Below, piece by piece: positions 16,843 through 25,503 of a stretch of DNA of 64,000 nucleotides (position 1 is its first letter; every line of letters starts with the position of its first letter). The stretch is from Oscillospiraceae bacterium. GTDB taxonomy: Bacteria > Bacillota > Clostridia > Oscillospirales > Acutalibacteraceae. The notes under the pieces were generated by a model that searched no databases, was not told the DNA's origin, and worked only from the letters and a program-made list of their open reading frames with translations. The stretch spans positions 1-64,000 of the forward strand of contig SVOQ01000011.1 of assembly GCA_015066345.1 (NCBI GenBank), written 5' to 3'. A program made the position numbers and the translations under genes.

Positions 16843-19044
16843 TTATACATTAATATAATTCTTGCCCGATTTAAGAGGAATTATATTATCCGAATTTTTA
16901 AACACGGCGTTAACACCCTCGGGTATGATGACTTCAAAATATGTTTTGCCTTCTTTATTTTCATAGCATACAGCTACTTCACCGTTAGGGGTTGCCATAC
17001 TGCCGTTCATAAATTCAAAGTTTTTAAATCCCTTGGGTTCTATAATAATTGAGTTATAACCTCCATCGGTTTCAGCCTGATTAATACCTAAAAGGTATTG
17101 GAAAAAATAGGCAACGGGTGCACCGAACATAGGATGAGAGTGAGAACGGCTACGGTTACTGTCCCAATATTCGTGGAATGTGGTAGCACCATTAACACGC
17201 CAATGCTCGTAACCCTGATCACCGTTATTGGTAAGTAGTTTTATAGCTAAGTCCTCATCGCCTTTCTCAAAAAGAACGCGGATTAATATATCCGTTGCGA
17301 AAATACCCGTATCAAAGCAACCTACTTTTTCATAGTATTTCACAAGATTTTTATATGTATTCCCGTTACCGAGACCAATATCAACACCAAAAGCATTTGC
17401 ACCATGAATATTCATAACAAAGTTATCGTCAAAAGCATTGAAATATGCGGCTCTTACGGCATTTTTACGTAAATTAATTTTCGCCTCATACTCTGCTATA
17501 TCATCCGCTTTATTGATTAAACGGGCAATATGGCACATTTTTTGGAGTGTTTTAACCATAAAGTATGTATTCACCATTGCCGCGGGTAAAGCCACTTGTT
17601 GATTGTGCGATGTAATATCCTTATCGGGATATAAAATATTGGGACAACACCAATCACCGAGACACCATTCCCCCGCCTTATCGCTTGTAACAAGACCGAA
17701 TTCGGAATGAGCTTCAAGATAATCAATATAACGACGCATATTTGGATAATATTTTTCGAGAAGTTCGGTATCACCGAAATGCTTATAGAACTGATACGGC
17801 ACTTCCACAATAGCACTACCCCATCCGCCGGGACCACCACCGCTTCTTATATAGGGGGCGGTGTACTGAATATGACCGCTTAAGACATCCTGAGAGTCGG
17901 CAATATCCTGCAACCACTTTTCATATAATGCACGTGCATCCATAGTTGTAAACACTGCGTTGCAGGTAAGTTGTCCGTCACCCGTATATCCCCTTCTTTC
18001 AAGATGGGGACAATCCGACGGATGACCCGTATGCATATTGCAAAGCATTGTATGAATAAATGTTTTATAGGTCCAGTTAAGGGTTTCATTACTGCAATTG
18101 AATGTAGAATTAATCTTAACATCAGAATGAATAACCTTAACTTCAATAGGCTCTGCATCTCCGGTTATCTCGAAACACCTGAAGCCGTACCAAGTAAAAT
18201 CAGGTTGAACAACTCTACCCTTACCATCGGAAATAATCTCACATTCCTGACCATGCCAATGCTCCATATCAATTTTACCGTCGGGTAAAAGTTCTTCGGA
18301 AAAAGTGATTTTTACCATTTCACCTTTAGGTGCATTTATTTTTAATACAGGATAACCCGTTGTATTCACCTTACAATCGTAAACCGTACCGTTTTCACCG
18401 GTACTTACTTTAACAGGAGTGATAGTTTCAATAAGTGCATCATTCGGGCAATCGGTGGTGCAGTACGCAGTTTCAAGACTCTCAACTGCAACCGCATTCT
18501 CCCACAGTGAATCATCAAAATCTAAATCAAAGCAATCATCCCATTGGGAATAATCGCGGTTTTCACAAAATGTAAAGCGGTAATGGGTCACAAAGCTTTT
18601 GCCGATTTTACAATTCTCGTCAGAAACGAAGTCAGTTTCACCATTACTATCCTTTACGCATATATGATAAATGGCCTTAGGTAAACCAAAGATACGATTT
18701 TTATAACAATACCAACCGCCACCGTAATGAATGGCAATAACATTCTCACCATTTTTTACATAAGGGGTTATATCAAACTCAGGAACATATACCCTATGCC
18801 CCGAAATAACCTCATCAACAGGGTCATTGGAATTTTCATAATCCGATGAAAGAGGTAAAAATGTATCGGGGTTAATCAAAAAGCCGTTAATATAACATTT
18901 AAAAAAGCCCAAGCCAAGAACATTTAAAATGGCAGTTTTAACATCATCAACATAAAATTTTCCGCGTAAAACCGAGAAGGTTTCATCCGTTCTTTCACTA
19001 CTTCCGACCCAAATGGCATTTTTAAAAAAGTAAGATTGTTTCAT
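16843..19044 (-). CDS. Alpha-L-rhamnosidase-like glycoside hydrolase (GH78 family)
   Basis: 733 residues. The (alpha/alpha)6 catalytic region carries HPSDCPHLERRGYTGDGQ, the family signature around the general acid, followed by GAPVAYFFQYLLGI near the end. N-terminal beta domains (VLGLGFFKCYINGFLINPD) match the Bac_rhamnosid_N type. No signal peptide is visible, so it acts in the cytosol on imported rhamnosides; the exact substrate is unknown. The track start is a TTG at 19056 while ATG 19044 follows GGGTGAT and is preferred. The downstream D-LDH-like gene is probably in the same transcript. Confidence 0.85.
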   Translation of the reverse strand: MKQSYFFKNAIWVGSSERTDETFSVLRGKFYVDDVKTAILNVLGLGFFKCYINGFLINPDTFLPLSSDYENSNDPVDEVISGHRVYVPEFDITPYVKNGENVIAIHYGGGWYCYKNRIFGLPKAIYHICVKDSNGETDFVSDENCKIGKSFVTHYRFTFCENRDYSQWDDCFDLDFDDSLWENAVAVESLETAYCTTDCPNDALIETITPVKVSTGENGTVYDCKVNTTGYPVLKINAPKGEMVKITFSEELLPDGKIDMEHWHGQECEIISDGKGRVVQPDFTWYGFRCFEITGDAEPIEVKVIHSDVKINSTFNCSNETLNWTYKTFIHTMLCNMHTGHPSDCPHLERRGYTGDGQLTCNAVFTTMDARALYEKWLQDIADSQDVLSGHIQYTAPYIRSGGGPGGWGSAIVEVPYQFYKHFGDTELLEKYYPNMRRYIDYLEAHSEFGLVTSDKAGEWCLGDWCCPNILYPDKDITSHNQQVALPAAMVNTYFMVKTLQKMCHIARLINKADDIAEYEAKINLRKNAVRAAYFNAFDDNFVMNIHGANAFGVDIGLGNGNTYKNLVKYYEKVGCFDTGIFATDILIRVLFEKGDEDLAIKLLTNNGDQGYEHWRVNGATTFHEYWDSNRSRSHSHPMFGAPVAYFFQYLLGINQAETDGGYNSIIIEPKGFKNFEFMNGSMATPNGEVAVCYENKEGKTYFEVIIPEGVNAVFKNSDNIIPLKSGKNYINV

Positions 19045-19079
19045 AGTATCACCCAAATATATTTCAAATTTAACAAGGT

Positions 19080-20501
19080 TTATTTCACAAAGTCGATGTC
19101 ATATTCTATAATTATCATACGGTCGACTTCGGAACTATACAGAATGTTTATAAAGTGGTACGTTCCTTCGTTCTCGGGCAAAGAATTGAACTCCGCCGTA
19201 TCAGTATTATAAATAAGCACATAGTCATAAACAGTGAAGTCGCGATACCACGTCATAACACCGACTAAATCATTGGGCACAGAACTTAACCAGCGGTCAT
19301 CTGTTCTAATTTGTTTTTCAAATTCTTCTGATTGAGAGTTATTAAAGGTGATTTCACTTTTATAAAGAGTGCGTTCCCCGGATGGTCTCTGCCCCCATTG
19401 CGACATATCCTCTGTGCTTATGCTTGTGTATTCGGGTATATCTATACCAATTGTTTGCTCCGTTTCTATAACAGGTGTATCGCTATGGTCATACATTCCG
19501 GCGAAAATAAAGGCAAACGACCCGTAAATGCACAAAACAACAGTCATAATTATACCTGCAATAATATTCTTTTTGTATTTATACCCCTTGGATTTTAATA
19601 TAAAGCCAAAAACAACCGATGCTACGGTAATTGGAGTAAACAAAAATAAAACCCAGATATTTTCTACAAATAATCCGTTTATCTCAGACACAACGAATAT
19701 TAAATTCATACCGGCTATAATTGATAAAAGAGAGGCTATAAACAGTACAATTGATACCGTCCTCAACTTAGCAGGAGTTTGATTTACAACCACTTTATCA
19801 GAATTATTAAACATATACGAATAAAAAATTGAATTTTCCTTTAAATTTTCTTGCCTGACGATGTATGACTGACCCGAAATTTGGAAAAACAACCAACTCC
19901 CGTAATGGTTCACCTTTTCTATGTCTTTGTAATAACATTTTATCTGGCGTGTTCTTTCGTCGTTTTGATATATATTTATGTTTATGTAATCACCATAAAG
20001 TTGGTATTCATAGGTTGAGCCGGCAACTCGAGGAATGGTATTTTTACAAAACTTATCATATCTGCGAAGTTCTTTGAGAAAAACAAGTAAATTCACTATG
20101 AAAACGCCTGCAAAAAACCACAAACCAACCTGAGGATCGGTGGAAATGACAGCGGGTATTACCGCCATAATACATATTATCGCTGTAATAATAGGTCTTT
20201 TCCATATGTTTTTCCTCTGCATACGAAAAATCCCGTCAAGCTCAGTTATAGAAAAGTTGAATACATAATTTTCAAAAGGTGCTTCGTTTACGGCAAGTTC
20301 CTCAGTTTCGGTATTTAAAATATCATCGACCGAAACTCCGAAAATTTCTTTTAATCGTATTAAATTATCAATAGTAGGCACTGTCTGGTCTTTTTCCCAC
20401 TGACTTATTGTTTGCCTGCTGACAAGTAATTTTTGCCCCAATTCTTCTTGTGACATACCCAAGTTTTTTCGGTACAACTGAATTTTTTCGCCAACGGTCA
20501 T
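19080..20501 (-). CDS. XRE family membrane-bound regulator with YcxB-like domain
   Basis: 473 residues. An XRE helix-turn-helix occupies residues 1-65 (MSQEELGQKLLVSRQTISQWE). Two hydrophobic segments follow (~residues 100-145), then a YcxB-like beta domain (YELQLYGDYI-type, YEYQLYGDYININIYQNDER). Three more membrane segments follow, and a C-terminal extracytoplasmic part of ~120 residues. This is a one-component regulator anchored in the membrane, perhaps sensing an envelope signal. The start has AAAGGAG upstream, and a 13-bp palindrome lies about 75 bp ahead. Confidence 0.82.
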   Translation of the reverse strand: MTVGEKIQLYRKNLGMSQEELGQKLLVSRQTISQWEKDQTVPTIDNLIRLKEIFGVSVDDILNTETEELAVNEAPFENYVFNFSITELDGIFRMQRKNIWKRPIITAIICIMAVIPAVISTDPQVGLWFFAGVFIVNLLVFLKELRRYDKFCKNTIPRVAGSTYEYQLYGDYININIYQNDERTRQIKCYYKDIEKVNHYGSWLFFQISGQSYIVRQENLKENSIFYSYMFNNSDKVVVNQTPAKLRTVSIVLFIASLLSIIAGMNLIFVVSEINGLFVENIWVLFLFTPITVASVVFGFILKSKGYKYKKNIIAGIIMTVVLCIYGSFAFIFAGMYDHSDTPVIETEQTIGIDIPEYTSISTEDMSQWGQRPSGERTLYKSEITFNNSQSEEFEKQIRTDDRWLSSVPNDLVGVMTWYRDFTVYDYVLIYNTDTAEFNSLPENEGTYHFINILYSSEVDRMIIIEYDIDFVK

Positions 20502-20575
20502 AAAACCACTCCTTTAACCGTTTTTATTATAACATACCATTAAGAAAAATAAAAGAATATATTACTTGCCTTTGT

Positions 20576-20588
20576 CAAGTGACACTTG
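20576..20588. promoter_or_regulatory. Perfect palindrome upstream of the XRE gene
   Basis: CAAGTGACACTTG is a perfect 13-bp palindrome overlapping a minus-strand TTGACA (20578-20573). A plausible autoregulatory operator of the XRE protein; inference. Confidence 0.45.
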
Positions 20589-20653
20589 CGTGGGTGTTTT
20601 AACGAAAATTTTATTATAGCTAAAATTAATTTTAATTTATGCATAAAAAACAC

Positions 20654-20682
20654 TTGACAACATATAATTGTAGTGTTATAAT
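20654..20682 (+). promoter_or_regulatory. Promoter of initiator tRNA
   Basis: Perfect TTGACA and TATAAT with a 17-base spacer, 31 bases ahead of the tRNA. Confidence 0.92.
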
Positions 20683-20713
20683 ACTCAAGCACTCAGACGA
20701 GTGAAGTAAATAT

Positions 20714-20769
<56 letters not shown>

Positions 20770-20791
<22 letters not shown>

Positions 20792-20830
20792 ACAATAAAG
20801 GATATCCGGTTTGGGTATCCTTTATTTTTT
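20770..20830 (+). repeat. 61-bp direct repeat, copy 1 (tRNA 3' end plus terminator)
   Basis: TCAAATCCCATCTCCGCAACCA plus the terminator hairpin is repeated at 20918-20978 with one mismatch in 61. This copy belongs to the intact tRNA and includes the hairpin AAAGGATATCC/GGGTATCCTTT (20797-20823) with trailing T run, the intrinsic terminator. Confidence 0.93.
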
Positions 20831-20845
20831 ATTATTGTTTATTTT

Positions 20846-20928
20846 ATGGGATTTGAACCACCTCGCCGAAGGCGAACATAATCGGGTGTTCGCGTAGCGA
20901 ATGATGGGCAGAGCCCATCAAATCCCAT
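20846..20928. repeat. Small palindromic element between tRNA 3'-end copies
   Basis: Outer inverted repeats ATGGGATTTGA (20846-20856) and TCAAATCCCAT (20918-20928) enclose three small hairpins: CGCCGAAGGCG, TTCGCGTAGCGAA and TGATGGGCAGAGCCCATCA. The left arm is an inverted piece of the tRNA T-arm (shared GTGGTTCAAATCCCAT). The 62-aa minus-strand ORF across it is spurious. Nothing else is seen in the 20.5-21.1 kb gap apart from the XRE operator, the tRNA and this element. Confidence 0.75.
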
Positions 20929-20978
20929 CTCCGCAACCAACAATAAAGGATATCCAGTTTGGGTATCCTTTATTTTTT
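20918..20978 (+). repeat. 61-bp direct repeat, copy 2 (orphan tRNA 3' end plus terminator)
   Basis: Duplicate of 20770-20830 (60/61 identical) without the 5' part of a tRNA. It resembles an att-like or duplication footprint. Confidence 0.93.
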
Positions 20979-21108
20979 TGTGACAGAAATATGACAGTAT
21001 TATCTCAATTCTGTTACAAGTATTCACAATGGGCTTCTGTTAATGTAGTATTAATTTGTTAAAACTCTTAATTAAAATTGAAAAATCTGCAGCAGAAAGG
21101 AAATGATT

Positions 21109-22029
21109 ATGACACAAGAACAGTATTTGAAAAATTTATCAGTTCCGCAGGGTACGGTTGATGTTGTATTGGATACAGATGCGTATAATGAAATAGATGA
21201 CCAGTTTGCTATGGGCTATATTTTGAAGTCTTCTCAGAAAATTTGTGTTAAGGGTATTTGTGCAGCACCTTTTTTGAATAACAGATCTACAAGTGCTGCT
21301 GAAGGTATGAATAAGAGCTATGATGAAATTATGCATTTGCTGCAATTAGCCAAAAGAGAGGAATTGATACCTGTTGTTTTTAAAGGTTCAGAAAAATATT
21401 TACCCGACGAAGCAACACCAATAGAATCACCGGCAGCAGATTTTATGGCAACTTTGGCTGATAAATATTCTCCGGAAAAACCTCTTTATATTATTGCCAT
21501 CGGAGCTATTACCAATGTTGCATCAGCTATATTAAAAAATCCCGCAATGAAAGAAAATTGTGTGGTGATTTGGCTTGGTGGCCATGCTACCTGGGAAACT
21601 TATGGTGCATTTGAGTTTAATATGAAACAGGATATTGCTGCCGCAAGAGTCGTTTTCGGCTGCGGTATACCCTTGGTACAGTTACCGTGTAAAGGCGTTG
21701 TGGATCATTTTGCAACTTCAAAATATGAATTACAGCATTGGCTCAAAGGAAGAAATGAGTTGAGTGATTATCTATATGAAAACACAGTAGAAGAAGCCGA
21801 TTCTTATGCTGAGGGAAAGCCGTGGACCAGAGTTATTTGGGATGTTACTGCAGTTGCCTGGCTATTAAATGATAATAATAGATTTATGAATGCAAGGCTT
21901 ATTCCTGCTCCTGTTCCTGAATATGATGGAAATTACTCATACAACCAAAACGGACATTTTATAAAATACGTTTATGACATTAATCGGGATGCTTTGTTTG
22001 AGGATTTATTCAGAGTGTTAGGAGAGTAA
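21109..22029 (+). CDS. Nucleoside hydrolase family protein
   Basis: 306 residues of the inosine/uridine-preferring nucleoside hydrolase fold. The N-terminal calcium-binding motif is DTDAYNEIDDQFA, a variant of the classic DTDxGxDDAxA with all the key Asp residues kept in altered spacing. Later AIGAITNVASAI matches the family GPLTNVA segment. A divergent subfamily is likely and the substrate is uncertain. ATG 21109 is preferred over 21103 because AGAAAGGA is then at normal spacing. Codon use looks more AT-rich than the neighbours. No promoter partner was recognised. Confidence 0.85.
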   Translation: MTQEQYLKNLSVPQGTVDVVLDTDAYNEIDDQFAMGYILKSSQKICVKGICAAPFLNNRSTSAAEGMNKSYDEIMHLLQLAKREELIPVVFKGSEKYLPDEATPIESPAADFMATLADKYSPEKPLYIIAIGAITNVASAILKNPAMKENCVVIWLGGHATWETYGAFEFNMKQDIAAARVVFGCGIPLVQLPCKGVVDHFATSKYELQHWLKGRNELSDYLYENTVEEADSYAEGKPWTRVIWDVTAVAWLLNDNNRFMNARLIPAPVPEYDGNYSYNQNGHFIKYVYDINRDALFEDLFRVLGE

Positions 22030-22046
22030 TGTACCATCTCATAGTA

Positions 22047-22075
22047 TTGACACCTTTTGTCGATTTTTGTATCAT
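22047..22075 (+). promoter_or_regulatory. Promoter of zinc-ribbon paralogue 1
   Basis: TTGACA and TATCAT with a 17-base spacer; very similar to the promoter at 23220. Confidence 0.8.
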
Positions 22076-22107
22076 ATTTTTATATTTAATTAAAGGAGTT
22101 TTTTATT

Positions 22108-22668
22108 ATGTTTTGTAATACTTGTGGTGCACAATTGGAAGATAATGTTTCTTTTTGTACACAATGCGGTGCCCCTGTTCAAAATATCGAAACACCTGTT
22201 TACGCACCCATAGACGACCATCCCACAGAGCTTTTCAGCGAAGAACCCGTTGCTGAGGTAACTCCCGCTTACGAAGCCACACCTGCTTATACACCCGCAG
22301 AGGAACAGGCTACCGAGCTCATCTCTGAAGTTCCCGCTTACGAGGCTCCCGTTTATGAAAATACAGCTTCGGAATCTCAGGAAGCTAACGTTTCGCCCAA
22401 GAGTAGGAAGACCGCTTTGATTCTTTCAATTTTGTTGGGATACTTGGGTATCAGTCGCCTTTATTTAGGTGCAAAAGGTGGCGTTTCACGACTTATTATG
22501 TACATTATCGGTATGGTTTGTTCCGCGGCTGCAGCGTACGTACCTCCGCTTTTCATCGTTGCTCTTCCCCTCATCATAATTTGTATGGTTGGCGGTATCA
22601 AGGACATTATCCGTTCTGCAAAAGGTACAATGGTCGACAAAGACGGTTTACCCGTTACAAAATGGTAA
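22108..22668 (+). CDS. Zinc-ribbon membrane protein, paralogue 1 (PTELF motif, TM2-like)
   Basis: 186 residues. An N-terminal zinc ribbon (CNTCGAQLEDNVSFCTQCG) is followed by the shared motif IDDHPTELF at residue ~42, a Pro/Glu/Ala/Tyr-rich linker with a second degenerate copy (EQATELISE), and a C-terminal pair of membrane segments (KTALILSILLGYLGISRLYLG, then a long hydrophobic stretch) resembling TM2-domain proteins. The N-terminus and linker are expected in the cytosol. It has its own promoter and a terminator at 22688. The function is unknown; the conserved Thr in an acidic context could be a phosphorylation site (inference). Confidence 0.82.
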   Translation: MFCNTCGAQLEDNVSFCTQCGAPVQNIETPVYAPIDDHPTELFSEEPVAEVTPAYEATPAYTPAEEQATELISEVPAYEAPVYENTASESQEANVSPKSRKTALILSILLGYLGISRLYLGAKGGVSRLIMYIIGMVCSAAAAYVPPLFIVALPLIIICMVGGIKDIIRSAKGTMVDKDGLPVTKW

Positions 22669-22687
22669 TTAAATCCCCATTATTTTG

Positions 22688-22720
22688 CAACGTTGTGGTA
22701 ATTGCCACAACGTTGTTTTT
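22688..22720 (+). terminator. Intrinsic terminator
   Basis: An 11-bp perfect stem CAACGTTGTGG/CCACAACGTTG with T6. Confidence 0.9.
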
Positions 22721-22724
22721 TAAC

Positions 22725-22752
22725 TTGACAATAGCATACCAAAGATTATAAT
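22725..22752 (+). promoter_or_regulatory. Promoter of DUF2752 gene
   Basis: TTGACA and TATAAT separated by 16 bases, directly after the preceding terminator. Confidence 0.85.
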
Positions 22753-22782
22753 AGTATATATATTTTTATAGGATGCGAGTTA

Positions 22783-23193
22783 ATGAAACTGACTTTAAAA
22801 CACAAACGCCTTATCGTTCTGGGCGTTGACCTTGGATTAATAATTTGCTTTTTAATTCTATATTTTTTAACCCCTGCACTCATGGATTTTTTACCTGATT
22901 GCATACTCAGGACTTTGGGTTTACCCTGTCTTGGTTGTGGTGGAACTCGGTGTCTTAATGCGTTTGTTCATTTAGAGTTTTTCGATAGTTTTATGCTTCA
23001 CCCTTTCGCGTTTATTAGTATTCTTCTTGCCATATATCTTATGGTAGTTACTCATCTCGCGTGGGTTTTCGGAATTAAAAAAGTCCAGAAATATTTTGAT
23101 ACCCTTATGCACCCGGCATATTCATTTTCGTACCTCGGCTTATTTATAGTATTTGCTATATTAAGAGTTACCCGAATACTGCCAACCCCCTGA
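22783..23193 (+). CDS. DUF2752 family membrane protein
   Basis: 136 residues with three or four hydrophobic segments. The family signature is the cysteine motif LPCLGCGGTRC (CxGCGxTR) at residues ~46-56, preceded by CILRTLG, as in DUF2752 proteins. The function is unknown; the motif suggests metal binding or redox at the membrane interface. The ribosome-binding site is weak. It has its own promoter and interrupts the array of zinc-ribbon paralogues, and such genes often sit beside TM2/zinc-ribbon genes in Clostridia (from memory). Confidence 0.85.
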   Translation: MKLTLKHKRLIVLGVDLGLIICFLILYFLTPALMDFLPDCILRTLGLPCLGCGGTRCLNAFVHLEFFDSFMLHPFAFISILLAIYLMVVTHLAWVFGIKKVQKYFDTLMHPAYSFSYLGLFIVFAILRVTRILPTP

Positions 23194-23219
23194 TATATAA
23201 AAAAGCCCTAAAAAAACAC

Positions 23220-23248
23220 TTGACATAGTTTTACATTTTTCGTATCAT
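23220..23248 (+). promoter_or_regulatory. Promoter of zinc-ribbon paralogue 2
   Basis: TTGACA and TATCAT with a 17-base spacer; it shares TTTTTcGTATCAT-type sequence with the 22047 promoter. Confidence 0.82.
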
Positions 23249-23281
23249 AATATTATATTTTTATATAAAGGAGTCCTAATA

Positions 23282-23944
23282 ATGATTTGTCCTACATGCG
23301 GTTCACATTTAAATGATAACCTTAAATTCTGTACTCAGTGTGGTACTCCCCTCACCAACGCAGCACCCGCTACACCCTATGCTCCCGTTGATGACAACCC
23401 CACAGAGCTTTTCACAGAAGCCCCCGCTTATGAGCCCGCAGCACCTCAGGCTGACGTTTACCAGCCCAACACTGCACCTCAGGCTGATGTTTATCAACCC
23501 GATGTTGCACAGGCACCCTATGAGGCAGCTCCCGCTTATGATGCAACACCCGCTTACGATGCACCCGCTCAGTACGGTCAGGATTACGCTACATTTGATT
23601 CTGCACCCGTTGAGCCCGTTGAAGAAAAGAAAGGCGGAAAGCTTGGTTTAATTTTCGGCATCATTTCTTTAGTATTTGGTGTTATTTCACCCTTGTGCTG
23701 TTGTTGCGGTGTAATCGGTGCAATTTTCGGTATTGTGCTTAGCCTTGTTTCAGTTGCTACAGGTATCGTTAGTCTTATTACATCCAAGAACGGTAGCAAA
23801 GCCGGAAAGATTATGGCGATTATTGGTTTGATCCTTGGTGCACTTGTCCTTCTTGGTTCAATTGTATACCTCGTTATTCTTCTCGTTGCCGGTGCCGGTG
23901 CGATGGGTATGGGTATGCTTGAAGAATTCTCTTATATGTTCTAA
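23282..23944 (+). CDS. Zinc-ribbon membrane protein, paralogue 2 (PTELF motif, DUF4190-like)
   Basis: 220 residues. Zinc ribbon CPTCGSHLNDNLKFCTQCG, then VDDNPTELF at residue ~38, a Pro/Ala/Gln/Tyr-rich repeat linker (QADVYQPNTAPQADVYQP), and a DUF4190-like pair of membrane helices (GIISLVFGVISPLCCCCGVIG and IMAIIGLILGALVLLGSIVYL). Four adjacent cysteines (CCCC) in the first helix are unusual. GGAG precedes the start. Own promoter and own terminator (23975). The paralogues differ mostly in the linker. Confidence 0.82.
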   Translation: MICPTCGSHLNDNLKFCTQCGTPLTNAAPATPYAPVDDNPTELFTEAPAYEPAAPQADVYQPNTAPQADVYQPDVAQAPYEAAPAYDATPAYDAPAQYGQDYATFDSAPVEPVEEKKGGKLGLIFGIISLVFGVISPLCCCCGVIGAIFGIVLSLVSVATGIVSLITSKNGSKAGKIMAIIGLILGALVLLGSIVYLVILLVAGAGAMGMGMLEEFSYMF

Positions 23945-23974
23945 GGTTTAACCACACCTAAAAATTATTTGTTA

Positions 23975-24015
23975 ATCCCTTTGTGGTAAAATTTCCCACA
24001 AAGGGATATTTTTTT
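23975..24015 (+). terminator. Intrinsic terminator
   Basis: A 12-bp stem ATCCCTTTGTGG/CCACAAAGGGAT followed by T7. Confidence 0.9.
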
Positions 24016-24035
24016 ACAAAAATCCCCTAAAAACA

Positions 24036-24064
24036 TTGACAAGCAAAAGTGTTTTTTATAAGAT
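24036..24064 (+). promoter_or_regulatory. Promoter of zinc-ribbon paralogue 3
   Basis: TTGACA and TAAGAT with a 17-base spacer. Confidence 0.75.
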
Positions 24065-24094
24065 TAAGATACAAAATTCAAAGGAGTTGTTATT

Positions 24095-24703
24095 ATGTTT
24101 TGTCCTTCTTGCGGTGCGTTAATTGACGACGGCTTAACTTTTTGTTCGCAGTGCGGTTCTGCACTAAATAATAATGCTCAACCTCAGGATTTCTATCAAC
24201 CGATAGAGGACCGCCCCACCGAATTATTTAACGAGAGCGTTGCGTATCAATCCGAAAGTGCCTACGCCCCCTCACAGAATATGTATCAGAATGCACCCGT
24301 GTATAACCAGGCACCCCCTGTTTATCAAAATGTGCAACCTATGTACAATCAATATCAGAATCCACCTACATACAACCAACCCGGTTATGTCGGTTACGCT
24401 AACCAATACGCAGGTCTTGAGCGTCCCAAAAGAGACCCCGGTAAAGTTTGCGGTATACTTTCTTTGATTTTCAGTTTGGTTGGTTATCCGTTTCTTATTT
24501 GCTACGGTGCAGGATTGATTTATTGGTTAGCTGCCCTCATTACAGGCGGAATTGGTTTAAAATTATCAAAAAGAAACGGCTTCAAAAACGGAAAAGCCAA
24601 AGCGGGCATTATCATAACCCTTATCCCCCTTATGATTTCCGCAATTGCGGCTGTAATAGGCTTATTTATTTTCTTAATCGTATTAATTACCGAAGGAATG
24701 TAA
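24095..24703 (+). CDS. Zinc-ribbon membrane protein, paralogue 3 (PTELF motif)
   Basis: 202 residues. Zinc ribbon CPSCGALIDDGLTFCSQCG, the shared motif IEDRPTELF at residue ~37, then a Tyr/Gln/Asn/Pro-rich linker (NAPVYNQAPPVYQNVQPMYNQ) resembling prion-like low-complexity sequence, and two hydrophobic segments (LSLIFSLVGYPFLICYGAGLI, IIITLIPLMISAIAAVIG). AAAGGAG lies ahead of the start. No clear terminator follows before the next promoter, so some read-through into paralogue 4 is possible. Confidence 0.82.
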   Translation: MFCPSCGALIDDGLTFCSQCGSALNNNAQPQDFYQPIEDRPTELFNESVAYQSESAYAPSQNMYQNAPVYNQAPPVYQNVQPMYNQYQNPPTYNQPGYVGYANQYAGLERPKRDPGKVCGILSLIFSLVGYPFLICYGAGLIYWLAALITGGIGLKLSKRNGFKNGKAKAGIIITLIPLMISAIAAVIGLFIFLIVLITEGM

Positions 24704-24753
24704 TATAATAGTTAAACAATATATAAGAATTTAATAAATACATATTTAAACAG

Positions 24754-24782
24754 TTGACATTTTTCGAAAAAAAATTTAGAAT
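24754..24782 (+). promoter_or_regulatory. Promoter of zinc-ribbon paralogue 4
   Basis: TTGACA and TAGAAT with a 17-base spacer. Confidence 0.82.
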
Positions 24783-24812
24783 ATACTTATAAACTTTTTG
24801 GAGGTATGAACT

Positions 24813-25364
24813 ATGATTTGTCCTACATGTGGTGCACAGATCGACGATAACGCTACTTTCTGTACACAATGCGGTTCACCCGTTCAAAACAACACTACTC
24901 CCGAATATGCTCCTATGGAAGACCATCCCACAGAACTTTTTGAGGAAACACCCGCTTATGAAGCCCCTGCATATGAAACACCCGCTTATGAAGCACCCGC
25001 TTACGAAGCACCTGCTTACGATGCAACTCCCGTTTATAACGCAGAGCCCTACGGCTACACAGGTGCGGAAGTTCCCGCAAGTGACCCCGGTGCAGGTCTT
25101 GGTAAGGTATCTAAAATTTTAGGTATTATCGGTTTGGTGCTTATGTGCGGTTGGGCAGGTGCCCCCCTTTCAATCACAGCACTCATTCTCGGTTGCATCG
25201 GTTTAAATAAATCTAAAAACGCAGGCTTCGAAAACAAATCCGCTAAAACAGGTCGTACACTCGGTATTATCGGTGTTGTATTAATTCCCGTCGTTTATAT
25301 TGTAAGCTTTGCTATCGGTATTGCTTTAGGTGCTTTTGAAAGTGGAACATCATACTATTATTAA
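24813..25364 (+). CDS. Zinc-ribbon membrane protein, paralogue 4 (PTELF motif, DUF4190-like)
   Basis: 183 residues. Zinc ribbon CPTCGAQIDDNATFCTQCG, then MEDHPTELF at residue ~36. The linker is a tandem APAYE/TPAYE pentapeptide repeat encoded by near-identical 15-bp units (24951-25022). The C-terminus has two hydrophobic segments (ILGIIGLVLMCGWAGAPLSIT and LGIIGVVLIPVVYIVSFAIG). The zinc ribbon and motif are nearest to those of paralogue 1. Own promoter and terminator. Confidence 0.82.
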   Translation: MICPTCGAQIDDNATFCTQCGSPVQNNTTPEYAPMEDHPTELFEETPAYEAPAYETPAYEAPAYEAPAYDATPVYNAEPYGYTGAEVPASDPGAGLGKVSKILGIIGLVLMCGWAGAPLSITALILGCIGLNKSKNAGFENKSAKTGRTLGIIGVVLIPVVYIVSFAIGIALGAFESGTSYYY

Positions 25365-25372
25365 TCAACCAA

Positions 25373-25405
25373 AACTCTGCAAATTTCGGTTTGCAGAGTT
25401 TTTAT
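25373..25405 (+). terminator. Intrinsic terminator
   Basis: An 11-bp stem AACTCTGCAAA/TTTGCAGAGTT followed by a T run. Confidence 0.9.
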
Positions 25406-25426
25406 TTTTTGTTCACAGTCAACATA

Positions 25427-25455
25427 TTGATTTTACATCCGCTAAGATGTATAAT
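25427..25455 (+). promoter_or_regulatory. Promoter of zinc-ribbon paralogue 5
   Basis: TTGATT and TATAAT with a 17-base spacer. Confidence 0.78.
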
Positions 25456-25503
25456 ATGTTTACACCGTTACACACCCTGTAATATTATGAAGGGAGCTTT
25501 AAT

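Noticed and set aside
20839-21027. 62-aa minus-strand ORF beside the initiator tRNA
   Set aside because: It is antisense to the duplicated tRNA 3' end and the palindromic element; repeat-derived and not coding.
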